From Corallococcus exercitus (GTDB lineage: Bacteria; Myxococcota; Myxococcia; Myxococcales; Myxococcaceae): a stretch of 56,657 nt of DNA. Shown here piece after piece: positions 45,435-52,732 of this stretch; position 1 is the stretch's first letter, and each line of letters starts with the position of its first letter. The notes beneath the pieces are model-generated. The model saw only the letters and a list, made by a program, of their open reading frames with translations. It had not been told where the DNA came from and did no database searches. Where the stretch lies: assembly GCF_003611585.1 (NCBI RefSeq), contig NZ_RAVW01000005.1:1-56657 (forward strand), given 5' to 3'. The position numbers and the translations under genes were made by a program.

Positions 45435-45475
45435 CAGGGGTATGCTGCTCACCCACCGCAAAGCCGAGGTGAGCC

Positions 45476-46045
45476 ATGCATCCCATCGCAGGAGTCGTCT
45501 GGTACGCCATCGGGCGCTTCTATGAAGCGCTTGATGGCAAGGTGCAGGACGTGGGCTATTTCGCGCACCTGGGGGACCTGGAGGGGCCGCTCTTCAACGG
45601 TCCACCAGGCGAGGCCCACGCCTTCTTCACCTTCCGCGCGGAGCCCTTCACGCCCCAGCACCTGAGCAACGGGGACCTCACGGTGTCGCTGGATCCGGTG
45701 GGCCGCTTCACCCTGTATTTCAACCCGGAGCCTTGCGGAGACTTCTCCGCGCCGGAGAGCTTCTCGGTGGGCCAACCCATCGCGACGCTCCAGCGCCTCT
45801 CCACGGTGGTCGGGACCGCGGTGGGCCCGCTCTCCAGCAACCTCTTCTCCGCGGTGCTGTGTTCCAGCGAGGACTTCCACTTCCGGGGCCGGACGTGGAA
45901 CCTGGGGCGCAGCCTGCCCCGGGGCATCACCCAGCTGGGCACGGGCAGCACCGCCCCGCTGCAGCCGCCGCCCGCGGGCTACCGGAGCGTCACGGCCTTC
46001 GTCGGCTCGGCGATGGCGCTGGGGGGCGAGGTGCGCGCGCCATGA
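45476..46045 (+). CDS. Conserved-looking hypothetical protein (189 aa)
   Basis: A 189-aa protein beginning MHPIAGVVWYAIGRFYEALD with no signal peptide and no membrane segment. The sequence alternates beta-rich stretches (DLTVSLDPVGRFTLYFNPEP, FSAVLCSSEDFHFRGRTWNL) and looks like a compact beta-fold. I do not recognise a family. The gene has normal codon use, starts 41 bp after the crystallin gene and overlaps the next lipoprotein gene by ATGA, so they form an operon. Confidence 0.75.
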   Translation: MHPIAGVVWYAIGRFYEALDGKVQDVGYFAHLGDLEGPLFNGPPGEAHAFFTFRAEPFTPQHLSNGDLTVSLDPVGRFTLYFNPEPCGDFSAPESFSVGQPIATLQRLSTVVGTAVGPLSSNLFSAVLCSSEDFHFRGRTWNLGRSLPRGITQLGTGSTAPLQPPPAGYRSVTAFVGSAMALGGEVRAP

Positions 46046-46521
46046 GCCGCCGTCCAGAGGTGTCCTCCAATCCCATGCGAATCCCGCTCACGCTGTCCGC
46101 CCGCCCCGCGCTGCTCCTCTCGCTGCTGCTGGGCGCGTGTGCAGGCGGTCCACCGCAAAGGAGCTCCGTGAACCCGAACGATCCATCCCTCCGCCGGGGC
46201 GAGGCGCTGGTGCGCCATGGCGCGGGCAGCGATGCGCTCTCGCCGGTCGCTCCGGCTCCCGCGGTCCAGGACCTCGGCGCCCAGGCGGGTTTCGGCCGGG
46301 CCTGGACGTCGAGCTCCGTCCGGGCGTCGGTCTACCTGTTCAACAATTACCAGGAAGCGCGTGTGGCGGAGGACTGGCTGAAGGCACACGTGCCTGAAGG
46401 CCTTCGGGGCGCCGGAACGGTCAATGGAGACCTGCTCGTGTGGGCGACCGCCGATGCGACGGACGAGGCCGGCCGGGCCATTCTCGAGAATCTGATCGGC
46501 TCCTTCGCGGGCGAGGAGTGA
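46042..46521 (+). CDS. Small lipoprotein
   Basis: A 159-aa lipoprotein. Signal with lipobox LLLGAC (ALLLSLLLGACAGG) follows a 22-residue polar start; ATG 46075 (MRIPLTLSARP) would give a cleaner signal. The mature part is short: a low-complexity Ser/Pro/Ala stretch, then a folded segment (SVYLFNNYQEARVAEDWLKA, GDLLVWATADATDEAGRAIL) that resembles a small alpha/beta domain. Its function is unknown. It overlaps the preceding gene by 4 bp. Confidence 0.72.
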   Translation: MSRRPEVSSNPMRIPLTLSARPALLLSLLLGACAGGPPQRSSVNPNDPSLRRGEALVRHGAGSDALSPVAPAPAVQDLGAQAGFGRAWTSSSVRASVYLFNNYQEARVAEDWLKAHVPEGLRGAGTVNGDLLVWATADATDEAGRAILENLIGSFAGEE

Positions 46522-46651
46522 ACCCGCGAGTCCATGGGCAGAGCCGGGGCGGAAGGCAGCCCATTCCCGAACGATGAACAAGGCGTGAGGGTTCCGTGAA
46601 CCAGCGCGAGCGAGGCCCGCGTACGATGCTCGCGTTCCTGAAAGGCGGACC

Positions 46652-47773
46652 ATGCACCGCATCCTCCTGTCCCTGTTCCTGTCGCTCACGCTCGGCTGTG
46701 CCTCTACCACGGCGAGCACCCGGAGTGCGGCGCCCTCGCAAACTGCTCAAGCGGCTCCGGGGGAGCTGGAGCGCCTCCTGTCGCTGAAGGAGATCTTCGA
46801 ACGCATGGAGGCCTCGTCCGTGAAGTACGAGCTGCGCGAGAAGGACTCGCCGCCGGGGGGCTGGGCGGACGCGCTCTGGCCGCAGCGGGTCGAGCCGGTG
46901 CCGTATGCACGAGTCGTGAGGGAGGGGAGCACGGCCACGCTCGCGCCGCCCCACTACGACCCCGAGTCAGAGCGCCTGCTCGCGGAGGCCGAGCCGCACT
47001 ACCAGGCTGACCGCTTCGACGAGGCCGCGAAGTTGTATGCGCGTGCCACCGAAGTCTGCCCGCGCTGCGTGAACGCCTGGATCTTCCGTGGGGATGCGGC
47101 GCTCTTCTCCGACAAGCCCGAGGAGGCGCTCGGCTACTACCACCAGGCGGCCGAGCTCAACCCGGACGACTACCGCGGGCACTTCTTCCAGGGGCACGCG
47201 CTGGCGCGGCTGGGCCGGCGCGCCGAGGCGCGAGAGGCCTTCGCGTCCGCGCTGGTGCTCAACCCGCGCCTGCCCACGCTGCGCAAGCTGCTCGAAGCGA
47301 ATCCGGGGTTCGGGCTCGTCATCACGCCGGACGTGGTGGTGCCGCGCGGCTTCGCCGAGCGAACGGAGACCGGCGTGGCGGCGACGTACGACGGTCACTA
47401 CGGCGCCGCGTGGCTCGCGTTCGCGGCGTGCAAGGCGCTGTGGATGGGGGAGCCCTCGCACCGCAAGGAGATGACGGGCAGCGACAGTGACAGCCGCTTC
47501 ACCTCCACCGAGGAACTCGAGTGTCTGAACGCCGCGCTCAGCGGCCATGAGCTGGAAAAGACAAAGAAGAAAGAGGACACGACGATCCAGACCATTCCAG
47601 ACAAGGGCCTGGAACGCCTGGAGCGCATCGCCGAGGCAGGGATGGCCGACATGCTCGTGCTCTTCGAGCTTGCCCCGCGCGTCCATCCGCAAGCGACGCT
47701 GACGATCAGCGCGGACGTGCGCCAGAGGCTGCGCGCCTATGTCCTCGAGTACGTCCTGCTGGAGCGCGACTGA
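46652..47773 (+). CDS. TPR lipoprotein
   Basis: A 373-aa lipoprotein (signal MHRILLSLFLSLTLGCASTT, lipobox TLGC). The central part carries tetratricopeptide repeats (EPHYQADRFDEAAKLYARAT, RGDAALFSDKPEEALGYYHQ, GHALARLGRRAEAREAFASA). The C-terminal ~130 residues are helical without a known domain. TPRs suggest a scaffold or assembly role at the envelope. The start at 46652 has a gaaaggcgg-type upstream sequence and gives the signal peptide directly. Confidence 0.85.
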   Translation: MHRILLSLFLSLTLGCASTTASTRSAAPSQTAQAAPGELERLLSLKEIFERMEASSVKYELREKDSPPGGWADALWPQRVEPVPYARVVREGSTATLAPPHYDPESERLLAEAEPHYQADRFDEAAKLYARATEVCPRCVNAWIFRGDAALFSDKPEEALGYYHQAAELNPDDYRGHFFQGHALARLGRRAEAREAFASALVLNPRLPTLRKLLEANPGFGLVITPDVVVPRGFAERTETGVAATYDGHYGAAWLAFAACKALWMGEPSHRKEMTGSDSDSRFTSTEELECLNAALSGHELEKTKKKEDTTIQTIPDKGLERLERIAEAGMADMLVLFELAPRVHPQATLTISADVRQRLRAYVLEYVLLERD

Positions 47774-47920
47774 AGCCGTCCTGACAGCTTCAGCGGGCGC
47801 TCCTCTGGTTCCGCCCCGGGCGGCCTGCACCGCCCCTGTCTTCGGACTGGACGCGACACGCCGCCGTCGGCAGCCTTCAGCCCGGGCTCCCTTCCCCCTG
47901 GAGCCCAAGGAGTCCTACGG

Positions 47921-48436
47921 ATGAAGCTCAAGGCGTTCTGCATCGCCGTATCGCTGTTGGCCGTCCCCGGCGTCGCCGCCGCGCAAAGCCCCTTTGATTC
48001 CCTGAAGAAGGCCGCGGGCGACACCGGCAAGGCCGCCGTCGAGAAGCGCGTCAACACGAAGCTGACGGAGGAGGGCCGCGCGAACCAGTGCAGCTTCAAG
48101 ACGGGCACGGCCGAGCTGGCCCCCGGCTGTGATGCGAAGCTCAAGAAGCTCACCAACGCCCTCGTCGACGCGAAGAAGCAGCTCGTCGCCGCTGGGGTGA
48201 CCAGCTACAAGTTCGAGGTCTCCGGCCACACCGACTCGACGGGTGACGCCGCGAAGAACAAGGCGCTCAGCGAGCAGCGCGCGGAGACCATCGTCAAGGA
48301 GCTCGTCGCCCGGGGCATCCCGCGCGGGGAGATCACCGCCGTGGGCTACGGCTCCGAGCGCCCCCTGGTGAAGCCGGACAACACCGAGGCGAAGCGCGCG
48401 AAGAACCGCCGCTACGAGCTCCAGGTCCGTCTGTAG
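47921..48436 (+). CDS. OmpA family protein
   Basis: A 171-aa periplasmic or outer-membrane protein. It has a cleavable signal (MKLKAFCIAVSLLAVPGVAA) and an OmpA-like peptidoglycan-binding domain at about 95-171 (YKFEVSGHTDSTGDAAKNKA, LSEQRAETIVKELVARGIP, AKRAKNRRYELQVRL). The conserved Asp (GHTDSTG) and Arg (NRRYEL) that hold diaminopimelate are present. There is no N-terminal barrel, so it is a short OmpA-C-only protein. The start has AAGGAGTCC upstream. Confidence 0.92.
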   Translation: MKLKAFCIAVSLLAVPGVAAAQSPFDSLKKAAGDTGKAAVEKRVNTKLTEEGRANQCSFKTGTAELAPGCDAKLKKLTNALVDAKKQLVAAGVTSYKFEVSGHTDSTGDAAKNKALSEQRAETIVKELVARGIPRGEITAVGYGSERPLVKPDNTEAKRAKNRRYELQVRL

Positions 48437-48461
48437 CTGGCGCGCGCCGCGTCCCAGCGGC

Positions 48462-48478
48462 CCTCACTCCGCGTGAGG
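48462..48478 (+). terminator. Hairpin after the ompA-family gene
   Basis: CCTCAC (48462-48467) pairs with GTGAGG (48473-48478), with flanking GGC/CC that can extend it. It lies 26 bp after the stop at 48436 and is a likely terminator. Confidence 0.4.
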
Positions 48479-48574
48479 CCTCTGATGGGTTCCTTGGAAA
48501 GCCTGTCAGTCAGCGACTGCCCTCAAGGCGGACAGCCTTGGGGGTGGTTGCTGGGTTCCGTGAAGGGACAGTCC

Positions 48575-48719
48575 ATGCTGGATCTGGCCTGTGGCGACGG
48601 GCTGTACACGCGCCAGCTCAAGTCGCGCGGCGCCCACGCTGGGTGTCTTTGATTGCGTGACGGCCATCTATCTCCTGCACTACGCGCACTCACCCGAACA
48701 CCTGCTGCGAATGTGCCGT
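48575..48719 (+). pseudogene. Remnant of a class I SAM methyltransferase
   Basis: Two pieces in different frames remain. Piece one (48575-48634) reads MLDLACGDGLYTRQLKSRGA, the SAM-binding motif I. Piece two (48636-48719) reads TLGVFDCVTAIYLLHYAHSP plus EHLLRMCR, which belongs about 35 residues further along in family members. The segment between them is missing and the frame shifts at the junction (about 48635). Downstream traces (FNPGFSAKG in another frame) may be more of the same gene. No functional ORF results. Confidence 0.75.
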
Positions 48720-48892
48720 TCAACCCCGGGTTCAGCGCGAAGGGGTCCAACAGCACCCGCGATGGCATCGGCGCCAGGACACGTACGAGCACGCGCTGCG
48801 TTGCGAGCGGTAAACCCAGGCTGATTCCAGGGGGCGACTGGGCGCAGGCAGCCAGACAACATCATGGCGGATTTAGAATATGCTATTCCTTG

Positions 48893-48907
48893 ACGCCACT
48901 GTGGCGT
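48893..48907. promoter_or_regulatory. Palindromic operator candidate upstream of the DAHP synthase gene
   Basis: ACGCCAC-T-GTGGCGT is a perfect 7-bp-arm inverted repeat with a one-base centre, 48 bp upstream of the ATG at 48955, next to an AT-rich patch (tagaatatgctattccttga) that could hold the promoter. Its position and symmetry suit a dimeric regulator. Confidence 0.45.
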
Positions 48908-48954
48908 GACGCGAGTCCATGACGTGCCGGACGCTTGCTCGAAGGAAAGCCCTG

Positions 48955-50112
48955 ATGAAGCCCTTGGATTTGCAGCTCGTTCCTCCTGAGCGGCCCATGG
49001 CGTCTATTGATCGACCCATGATCATCGCAGGGCCGTGTGCCGCCGAGACCGAGGAACAGGTCATGGCGACGGCAATCGCTCTCGACGCCATTCCAGCGGT
49101 GACGGTATTTCGCGCGGGAATCTGGAAACCACGCACCCGTCCGGGAGCGTTCGAGGGTGTTGGCACGGTCGGGCTCAAATGGCTGGCACGCGTACGCCGG
49201 GAGACACGACTGCTCGTCGCTGTCGAGGTCGCCAATGCGCAGCACGTAGAGGAGGCCCTCGCACACGGAATCGATGTCCAATGGATCGGGGCGCGAACCA
49301 CCGCGAATCCCTTCTCCGTTCAGGAGATCGCTGATGCGCTGCGTGGCGTGCCTGCGACCGTTCTCGTCAAGAACCCCATCAGCCCCGACCTGTCACTGTG
49401 GATTGGCGCGCTCGAACGGGTCAACCGCGCTGGAATCGGCTCCTTGCTCGCCGTCCATCGCGGCTTCTCCATGGGGGAGACGAATGGGTATCGGAACTCG
49501 CCGCACTGGCAGATCCCGATCCAGTTGCGGCGGCTGGCACCCACCTTGCCGGTCCTCTGTGACCCCAGCCACATCTCCGGCGATCGCCGCCTGCTCCCCG
49601 AGGTCGCGCAGTGCGCCATGGACCTCGACATGGCCGGGCTCATGATCGAGACCCACGTCACGCCAGAGGCTGCGTGGAGCGACGCCTCCCAGCAGATCAC
49701 GCCGGACGCGCTCGTTGCGCTGCTTGCCGCCCTGGTCTTGCGGCGCCCTTCGTCCCAGGACCCGCAGTTCGCCGACCGTCTCGAACTGCTGCGGCGACGG
49801 ATCGACCGGCTCGACGCGGACCTGCTGCAGACGCTGGCGGAGCGGATGGCGGTGGTGCGGAAGATTGGAGAGATCAAGGCAGAAAACAGCGTGACGCCGC
49901 TGCAGCTCGAGCGCTGGAACGCTGTCGTCGAGAGCCGGCTGCTGCTCGGCAAGCAGAGCGATCTCGGGGAGGACTTCGTGCTGGCGATCTTCCAAGCCAT
50001 CCACGAAGAAGCGCTCCGGACCCAGACTGGCTTGGAGGGTCAGGCTCGCTCCAATCGGGTGGATGCAACCCCAGCCATCGAAGTCCGGGTCGCGAGCAAC
50101 GGAACGACTTGA
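48955..50112 (+). CDS. Bifunctional DAHP synthase / chorismate mutase (AroQ type)
   Basis: A 385-aa fusion. Residues about 1-265 are the DAHP synthase core (PEP plus erythrose-4-phosphate to DAHP, first shikimate step): IIAGPCAAETEEQVM, VFRAGIWKPRTRPGAFEGVG, GARTTANPF, VKNPISPDLSLWIGAL, VHRGFSMG and CDPSHISGDRRL. Residues about 270-350 are an AroQ chorismate mutase (RLELLRRRIDRLDADLLQTL, ERMAVVRKIGEIKAE), giving prephenate. This domain order is the type known mainly from Bacteroidetes. The ATG has AAGGAA upstream. It is probably not the cell's main enzyme; its place just upstream of a RiPP cluster with a CmoA-like gene suggests local prephenate supply. Confidence 0.9.
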   Translation: MKPLDLQLVPPERPMASIDRPMIIAGPCAAETEEQVMATAIALDAIPAVTVFRAGIWKPRTRPGAFEGVGTVGLKWLARVRRETRLLVAVEVANAQHVEEALAHGIDVQWIGARTTANPFSVQEIADALRGVPATVLVKNPISPDLSLWIGALERVNRAGIGSLLAVHRGFSMGETNGYRNSPHWQIPIQLRRLAPTLPVLCDPSHISGDRRLLPEVAQCAMDLDMAGLMIETHVTPEAAWSDASQQITPDALVALLAALVLRRPSSQDPQFADRLELLRRRIDRLDADLLQTLAERMAVVRKIGEIKAENSVTPLQLERWNAVVESRLLLGKQSDLGEDFVLAIFQAIHEEALRTQTGLEGQARSNRVDATPAIEVRVASNGTT

Positions 50113-50274
50113 GGCACACCCGGGCCTCGATGAGGCTGTCATCCACGCGAAGGGGTCACGACGCACCTGAGTGCCGCTGCACCTGGAAGTCTGACAATGC
50201 CTTGCGTCATGGGAAGTCTTTGCAACGCAATGTTCCGGTTCTTCAGGCTAGACGTGATGATGCCGCTAGGTAGC

Positions 50275-50304
50275 TTGAACGTGATTTGGGAACATGCTAA
50301 TGAT
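50275..50304 (+). promoter_or_regulatory. Possible promoter of the RiPP precursor gene
   Basis: TTGAAC (50275-50280) and AATGAT (50299-50304) are separated by 18 bp, 82 bp before the precursor ATG. The patch is AT-rich relative to the surroundings. A short inverted pair (TTGCGT 50202-50207, ACGCAA 50225-50230) and a repeated GGAAGTCT (50185, 50212) lie just upstream and might be operator elements. Confidence 0.35.
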
Positions 50305-50385
50305 AGTCAACAGGTGTGTTGATGTCGGGCTTCGAATTGGAGTCAGCTTCACGCACCCGTTGCAGCACAACCCACGAGGAACGAA

Positions 50386-50499
50386 ATGAACCAGACCAAC
50401 ACCGCGCAGGTTGATGTGACCGTCACCGAGATCCAGAAGCCGAAGGTCCGCACCAACGTCAAGGCGGGTCCGGCCGACGACGTGGTTGCCGTGTGCTGA
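50386..50499 (+). CDS. RiPP precursor peptide, 37 aa, C-terminal Cys
   Basis: MNQTNTAQVDVTVTEIQKPK is followed by VRTNVKAGPADDVVAVC. The ATG is preceded by a good ribosome binding site (GAGGA, about 50374-50378) and by a 270-bp promoter-containing gap; a strong hairpin follows the stop. A polar leader of about 26 residues ends at KAG/KAGP, leaving a short core such as PADDVVAVC. The single Cys is the very last residue. The gene stands first, ahead of MNIO, partner, radical SAM and methyltransferase genes, as expected for a precursor. It is too short for standard gene finders. The precursor call is an inference from position, size and composition. Confidence 0.8.
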   Translation: MNQTNTAQVDVTVTEIQKPKVRTNVKAGPADDVVAVC

Positions 50500-50534
50500 T
50501 GCGTTACACCGGAGCCCGGTAAGGGGTCCGGTAC

Positions 50535-50562
50535 CGTCCCCTCCAGTTTCCTGGAGGGGACG
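50535..50562 (+). terminator. Strong hairpin between precursor and enzymes
   Basis: CGTCCCCTCCAG (50535-50546) pairs perfectly with CTGGAGGGGACG (50551-50562) over a TTTC loop, a 12-bp stem, with a mixed T-rich tail (tcttgtct). It stands 36 bp after the precursor stop. In RiPP operons such a hairpin commonly lowers expression of downstream enzymes relative to the precursor. Confidence 0.75.
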
Positions 50563-50568
50563 TCTTGT

Positions 50569-50589
50569 CTGGACCCTGGACCCTGGACC
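50569..50589 (+). repeat. Three tandem CTGGACC heptamers
   Basis: CTGGACC is repeated exactly three times directly after the precursor hairpin and 20 bp before the cupin start. A slippage origin is likely; it may fine-tune the distance to the downstream ribosome binding site. Confidence 0.8.
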
Positions 50590-50609
50590 CTTGCTGGAGC
50601 GGCCGCCGA

Positions 50610-50939
50610 ATGAAGATCTCCAACATTCCTTTCGCCACCACCGACTGGAGCGCCATCCGGCCCACGGAGCATGCCGGTGCTCCAGGCAAGGCGTTCTGGA
50701 GGACGCTCCAGGCGGGAGAGATTCGGGTCCGCATGGTTGAGTACACGCCAGGGTACGTCGCGGACCACTGGTGCAGCCGGGGGCACATCCTGCTCGTTCT
50801 CGAGGGAACGTTGATCACGGAGTTGCAGGACGGACGCCGGTTCGAGCTGACGCCGATGACGAGCTACCAGGTCGCAGACGACGATGCGCCCCACCGGTCC
50901 TCTACTCAGACAGGCGCCAGGCTCTTCATCGTGGACTGA
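50610..50939 (+). CDS. Small DHCW-motif cupin protein
   Basis: A 109-aa single-domain cupin. The family signature DHWCSRGHILLVLEG is at about residues 49-63, followed by the second cupin motif ADDDAPHRSSTQTGA with its His. The name comes from the DHCW motif of this uncharacterised cupin group, here in the variant DHWC. Cupins of this size bind one metal ion. It sits between the precursor and the MNIO gene, so it could modify or bind the peptide or its reactive thiol intermediate. GGAG at about 50596-50599 precedes the ATG. Confidence 0.82.
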   Translation: MKISNIPFATTDWSAIRPTEHAGAPGKAFWRTLQAGEIRVRMVEYTPGYVADHWCSRGHILLVLEGTLITELQDGRRFELTPMTSYQVADDDAPHRSSTQTGARLFIVD

Positions 50940-50964
50940 GCGCGGCTGAGAGGGGAATCAGCAC

Positions 50965-51888
50965 ATGCATCGTGTTCCACAGCTAGGGGTCGGCATCCAG
51001 TACAACCCGGAGATCCTGCACTGGTTCCCCTTTGAAGAGCAGCGCGTGGATGTCTTCGAGGTCCTGCTCGACAACCTGATCGGCCCCATTGACGGGCCCA
51101 TGGTGTTGCAGCCCGGGAAGCTCGAACTCATCCAGCAGCTGCGCTCCCAGCACGTCCTGATCGCCCACTCGAACTACGGTGGGGAGTTTGGCTTTGGTCC
51201 CCTGGAGGAGTCGGTGGCCGTCCGCCGGCACGTCTCGCTGGCGCGCATGATGGAGAGCCCCTGGGTGTCGGACCACTGTTTCTATGCCGACGACTCCTGG
51301 ATGGACATCTGGAGCAGTCCGCTCCAGTTCTCCCGCGCCGAGGTGGCCCGCATCGCCGCCCGCGCCAGGAAGCTGCAGGAGCTGTATGGCATTCCGCTCG
51401 GCCATGAGAACGCGGCGTACTACGTGGCGTGTCCAGGCGGGGAGATGAGCGAAGCCGAGTTCCTGGCCCGGCTCGTTGACGCGGCGGGAACCTGGCTCCA
51501 CCTGGACCTGCACAACGTCTACACCAACTCCGTCAACCACCCGGGCTACAGCGCCGACGCCTTCCTGAAGACCATTCCGCTCGACCGTGTCATCTCAATC
51601 CACCTGGCCGGAGGCAGCTGGTCCGGCGGCTTCTACCATGACTGGCATGACAGCAAGGTCCCCGAGCCCGTATGGGAAATGCTGGAGCAGGTGCTCGAGA
51701 AGTCCCGGCCAGGCGCCGTGATCCTCGAGTTCCAGGGGCGGGCCCACCATGCCAACACCCGCGTCCTGAGCCAGGAAGAGGATCTCCAACTCATCCAGTC
51801 CGACCTCAAGCGGGCCCAGGCCCTCTGGGACCGCGTCTATGGCCCTGGGAGCCGTCGGGGCACGCGTGAGCACACCCATGGAGGCTGA
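50965..51888 (+). CDS. MNIO family oxidase (DUF692)
   Basis: A 307-aa TIM-barrel multinuclear non-haem iron-dependent oxidase that modifies a peptide residue, usually Cys or a C-terminal residue, using iron and O2. Likely metal ligands lie in WVSDHCFYADD (Asp103/His104), IPLGHENAAYY (Glu148), WLHLDLHNVYTN (Asp181/His183), VISIHLAGG (His213), YHDWHDSKVPEPVWEM (Asp226/His228) and AVILEFQG (Glu255). The N-terminal opening LGVGIQYNP and DVFEVLLDN are typical of the family. The ATG has GAGAGGGG upstream. The partner gene starts inside its 3' end. Confidence 0.93.
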   Translation: MHRVPQLGVGIQYNPEILHWFPFEEQRVDVFEVLLDNLIGPIDGPMVLQPGKLELIQQLRSQHVLIAHSNYGGEFGFGPLEESVAVRRHVSLARMMESPWVSDHCFYADDSWMDIWSSPLQFSRAEVARIAARARKLQELYGIPLGHENAAYYVACPGGEMSEAEFLARLVDAAGTWLHLDLHNVYTNSVNHPGYSADAFLKTIPLDRVISIHLAGGSWSGGFYHDWHDSKVPEPVWEMLEQVLEKSRPGAVILEFQGRAHHANTRVLSQEEDLQLIQSDLKRAQALWDRVYGPGSRRGTREHTHGG

Positions 51889-52732
51889 CCAGGTCTGGCG
51901 GGTCTGGCGCAGGCTGCTGCGCGAGCCCCGGCTGAGCGAGCGGATCTTCCAGCCGGGGTTCGTGGAGGAGGCCGCCGCCTGGGGGCTGTCCGCCGAGGAG
52001 GCGCGCATCGCGGCCGCCTATGGGGCCTCACCCGAGGGGACACGCTGGGCGCTCGAGACGTACCGCTTCCGGTTGGTGACGAGCACGAACCACGCGGTGG
52101 CCTACTGCGCACCCCTGACGTATGGGGTGCTGAAGAGACTGGAGCCGGACCTGCGCGAGGCCGCCAGGCTCTACCTGGACTCCATTGGCTGGGTGGATGA
52201 CGGTCCCTTCCACTACCGGGCCTGCGCGCGCTATCTCGACTATCTCGCGGCACGCCTGCCGCAGCGTGGCGGGCCTGGCGTGCAGGACATCCTCCGGCTG
52301 GAGTCCTGCACGGTGGCGCTGCTCCGCTCCCTCGCGGAGGCCCCACCCAGCCAGTGGCGCCCGTCCACGGAGCGTGAGGTGCCCGCGTCGGCGCTTCCCC
52401 AGGCCTGCTTCGTCAGGACGGGCACGGGGGCGGTGGTGACGACGGAGTACACGCTGACCCCCTGGCTTCAGGACCCGTCGGAGATCCTGGCTTCCCAGCT
52501 CGAAGCGCGCCCGCAGCACCTGCTGGTGTACCTGTCCTCACCCCAGGAGGAGCACTCGCTGGCGGTCATTGGCGCAGCGGCAATGCACCTCCTCGAACAA
52601 TTGGAGCGGCCCCGCTCCTTCACGGACCTGCGGAATCTGGCGAGCGGCATTTCCGACGAGGCACTGACGGAGTTGCTCGGCAGGTTTCTCAAGCAGGGGG
52701 TGATTCGGTTGGCTCCGGTGGCTCATGATTGA
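51878..52732 (+). CDS. MNIO partner protein with C-terminal winged-helix-like segment
   Basis: A 284-aa protein from ATG 51878 (GTG 51866 and ATG 51839 are alternatives). The N-terminal half (VWRRLLREPRLSERIFQPGF, WGLSAEEARIAAAYG, YRFRLVTSTNHAV, YGVLKRLEPDL) fits the helical partner proteins that accompany MNIO enzymes (MbnC/TglI type). The C-terminus (SLAVIGAAAMHLLEQLERPR, FTDLRNLASGISDEALTELL, GRFLKQGVIRL) looks like a winged helix, perhaps an RRE-like peptide-recognition module. It overlaps the MNIO gene by 11 bp and the methyltransferase gene by 8 bp. Confidence 0.85.
   Translation: MEADQVWRVWRRLLREPRLSERIFQPGFVEEAAAWGLSAEEARIAAAYGASPEGTRWALETYRFRLVTSTNHAVAYCAPLTYGVLKRLEPDLREAARLYLDSIGWVDDGPFHYRACARYLDYLAARLPQRGGPGVQDILRLESCTVALLRSLAEAPPSQWRPSTEREVPASALPQACFVRTGTGAVVTTEYTLTPWLQDPSEILASQLEARPQHLLVYLSSPQEEHSLAVIGAAAMHLLEQLERPRSFTDLRNLASGISDEALTELLGRFLKQGVIRLAPVAHD

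Noticed and set aside
50129-50273. A short ORF between the DAHP synthase gene and the precursor as a second precursor
   Set aside because: No ribosome binding site, Arg-rich scrambled translation, and it crosses the promoter-like stretch.
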